From Desulfuromonadaceae bacterium UBA2294 (GTDB lineage Bacteria > Desulfobacterota > Desulfuromonadia > Desulfuromonadales > UBA2294), in assembly GCA_002345625.1 (NCBI GenBank), contig DDWE01000051.1, positions 4,601-27,882 on the forward strand: 23,282 bases of DNA, in the 5' to 3' direction. The notes under the pieces are model-generated. The model was not told the origin of the DNA. It saw only the letters and a program-made list of their open reading frames with translations, and made no database searches. The translations under genes were made by a program, and so were the position numbers. Shown here piece by piece: positions 21,777 to 23,282 of the stretch; the stretch's first letter is position 1, and each line of letters begins with the position of its first letter.

Positions 21777-22356
21777 GCTGCCGGTAGAGGACAGAAACAG
21801 CGTTGCGCGTCTGTTCGACACTACCCGAATTATCGATGACAAAGTCGGCCCGGCGAATCTTTTCAGCCAACGGCATCTGCGCCTCCACGCGGGCAATAGC
21901 GTCAGAGCGCCGGAGCCCTGAGCGTGCCATCAACCGTGCGATCTGCACCTCGACCGATGCAGTCACCACCAGCACTTTATCGACCCGCCCCCGGGCATTG
22001 GCCTCAAACAACAAGGGCGCCTCGTAAACAATCAATGCAGCACCCGCCTCCCGCAAATGCTGTAAACGCTCGTCTGCCAGACGGGCGATCTCCGGATGAG
22101 TAATCCGGTTCAGTTCAGCACGCCGATCAGCATCATCAAAAACAATAGTTGCCAGAGCGTCACGATCTAAACTGCCGTCTTCGGCGAGGATCGTCTCGCC
22201 AAAGCAAGCCGCTAGTGCAGCCAAAGCCGAGCTTCCCGGGAGCACGGCCTCCCGCGCCAGAGTGTCGGCACTGACAACAGCCGCTCCCAGTTCAGCAAAA
22301 AATGTCGTCACAGTGCTCTTTCCTGTGGCGATTCCACCCGTAATCCCGAGAACCAT
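21763..22356 (-). CDS. coaE: Dephospho-CoA kinase
   Basis: Last step of coenzyme A synthesis: ATP-dependent 3'-phosphorylation of dephospho-CoA. The 197-residue length fits the family. Visible motifs are the P-loop GGIATGKST (7-15), VVSADTLAREAV (the substrate-binding Asp), ITHPEI, IVYEAPLLFE and the lid-type RSGLRRSDAIARVEAQMPLAEKIRRADFVIDN. ATG 22356 has GGAGG at 4-nt spacing. A perfect TTGACA on the minus strand (22414-22409) might be its -35, but no good -10 follows. Convergent with the hydrolase gene. Confidence 0.96.
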   Translation of the reverse strand: MVLGITGGIATGKSTVTTFFAELGAAVVSADTLAREAVLPGSSALAALAACFGETILAEDGSLDRDALATIVFDDADRRAELNRITHPEIARLADERLQHLREAGAALIVYEAPLLFEANARGRVDKVLVVTASVEVQIARLMARSGLRRSDAIARVEAQMPLAEKIRRADFVIDNSGSVEQTRNAVSVLYRQLSVE

Positions 22357-22454
22357 AGCGCCTCCGTTCTACCGTTTCAAAGCCAGCCTTTCACGACCGG
22401 ACCGCCCCTGTCAACACTCTCGACCCGGTCAGGAATTGGCATAAAATCACATTA

Positions 22455-22482
22455 TTGACAGAAACATCCAAGTATATTTACT
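22455..22482 (+). promoter_or_regulatory. Candidate promoter for the last gene
   Basis: Perfect TTGACA (22455-22460), a 16-nt spacer and TTTACT (22477-22482, 4 of 6) lie about 58 bp upstream of the TTG start. Confidence 0.4.
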
Positions 22483-22539
22483 TTTCCGGTCTGAGCCGCT
22501 ATGCTTCTGTTGTTTCATACTGTCGCTCCGGAGGGGCAC

Positions 22540-23282
22540 TTGACCGAAAACACAGACGACATCAAAGACCAAATTACCGGGCTGGAAACAGCACTCAAAA
22601 ACCTGATCAAGCTGATCAAGGCGGTGCAGTATTATCCACCGGCCCACCCGACCCTGCGGGAAGCCTTGCATGAGACCGCCCGGGCGATCCTGGTATTGAT
22701 CCCGAGTAAAAGCGAGTTTGTCTGCTCCGTGCGCAAAGACGGGTTCTATCTGGGGGAAAAACCGGTCGGGCACAAAAATGCCATCGTCAAGAAGCTCGCA
22801 CCCTACCTTTTTGCCCGGCGCATCAATCATCTCATGTTCCTGCCCGGCCTCGACATCAACGACCTGCAGGCCTTTGCCCGCTGTCTGACCATGGAGGCAA
22901 ACGAACTCCAGCGCATGGGGGGAATCCACGAGTTGCTGGTCAAATCCAGAGTGTCGACCATCTGGGTCAACATGATCGAACCGGCCCAATACCTGGAATT
23001 AAAGAAACAGATCGACGAACAAAAAGAAAAATTTGCCATCGAGAAAAAGCAGGCGGCCGAAGAAGCCCATGCCGGCGGTGGTGAGGCGCCCCCTGAAACA
23101 TTTAGCGAAGAAGAGCGTAGCCTCGAAAAAGTTCTCCGTGAATTGCAGGTGGAAACTGTCGACCAGCGCTTTCGCTACCTGTTGCAGGAACTGATTCCGC
23201 ACGTTCATCTCAACCTGACGGAGACCGCGCGGCCGCTCATCCTCGAAACACTGGGGTTTCTCGCCGATACCGCCGAAGACGA
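22540..23282 (+). CDS. Conserved-looking protein of unknown function, 3' end beyond the window
   Basis: The frame is open from TTG 22540 to the window end (247 codons visible). The Shine-Dalgarno GGAGG lies exactly 5-8 nt before the TTG, which is why I prefer it to the in-frame ATG at 22501 that has none. Visible parts: an amphipathic start with LIKLIKAVQYYPPAHPTLREAL (about 23-44), FVCSVRKDGFYLGEKPVG, LFARRINHLMFLPGLDINDLQAF (about 91-113), GGIHELLVKSRVSTIWVN, then a charged coiled-coil-like stretch (about 145-185), then helices reminiscent of a HEAT-repeat start. From memory this N-terminal layout occurs in Desulfuromonadales proteins that continue into HEAT or HD-type domains, but the deciding part is not visible. 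No signal or TM; cytoplasmic. Confidence 0.7.
   Translation, partial: MTENTDDIKDQITGLETALKNLIKLIKAVQYYPPAHPTLREALHETARAILVLIPSKSEFVCSVRKDGFYLGEKPVGHKNAIVKKLAPYLFARRINHLMFLPGLDINDLQAFARCLTMEANELQRMGGIHELLVKSRVSTIWVNMIEPAQYLELKKQIDEQKEKFAIEKKQAAEEAHAGGGEAPPETFSEEERSLEKVLRELQVETVDQRFRYLLQELIPHVHLNLTETARPLILETLGFLADTAED

Noticed and set aside
1..23282. CRISPR arrays, tRNA/rRNA genes, insertion sequences, phage genes, known defence systems
   Set aside because: No regularly spaced repeats, no T-loop-like cloverleaf sequence, and no transposase or integrase motifs were seen by eye in either strand.

Overview
The window reads as chromosomal core plus accessory DNA from a Deltaproteobacterium of the Desulfuromonadales type (Geobacter/Desulfuromonas/Pelobacter relatives). 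This is inferred from the GC-rich coding style, the frequent GTG/TTG starts with strong GGAGG sites, a flavodiiron protein, a small c-type cytochrome, CHASE2 and FecR signalling proteins, and many lipoproteins. No database was consulted. No tRNA, rRNA, CRISPR array, transposase, integrase or phage gene was recognised.

Layout. 1-1445 (+): the 3' part of a DeaD-type RNA helicase. 1526-3571 (-): a DUF4124-like protein with a degenerate retropepsin-like domain, a small HEAT-repeat protein overlapping it, and, beyond a strong terminator, a lipoprotein with two related beta-rich domains. 3902-6215 (+): a small TRL-like lipoprotein, a caspase-family lipoprotein and a FecR-domain periplasmic protein, each followed by its own strong terminator. 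These converge on a CHASE2 adenylate cyclase (6391-8475, -). 8612-10105 (-): 4-alpha-glucanotransferase MalQ. 10272-13435 (+): a membrane PAS histidine kinase, a hotdog-fold thioesterase and a small protein made of two tandem copies of one unknown domain. 13487-15761 (-): a DAHP synthase followed by a flavodiiron protein. 15928-19155 (+): a monoheme cytochrome c, TrmB overlapping TruD, and a TIM-barrel sugar isomerase-like protein. The last converges on and overlaps a UspA protein (19117-19569, -). 19862-20644 (+): an IclR regulator behind two well-formed promoters with repeated operator-like sites. 20731-20876: an imperfect inverted-repeat intergenic element. 20994-22356: an alpha/beta hydrolase and a convergent, overlapping CoaE. 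22540 to the end (+): the 5' part of a gene of unknown function.

Functional reading. TrmB/TruD (tRNA modification), AroF, CoaE and MalQ are housekeeping genes. The part most worth attention is 3902-8475. Here an outer-envelope caspase-like lipoprotein with an EF-hand-like loop, a periplasmic FecR-domain protein with a coiled-coil insert, and a CHASE2-sensing cyclase with adenylate-specific residues are neighbours. They could form an envelope-sensing module, but they are separate transcription units, so that link is inference. The duplicated-domain protein at 12992-13435 is the least explained gene.
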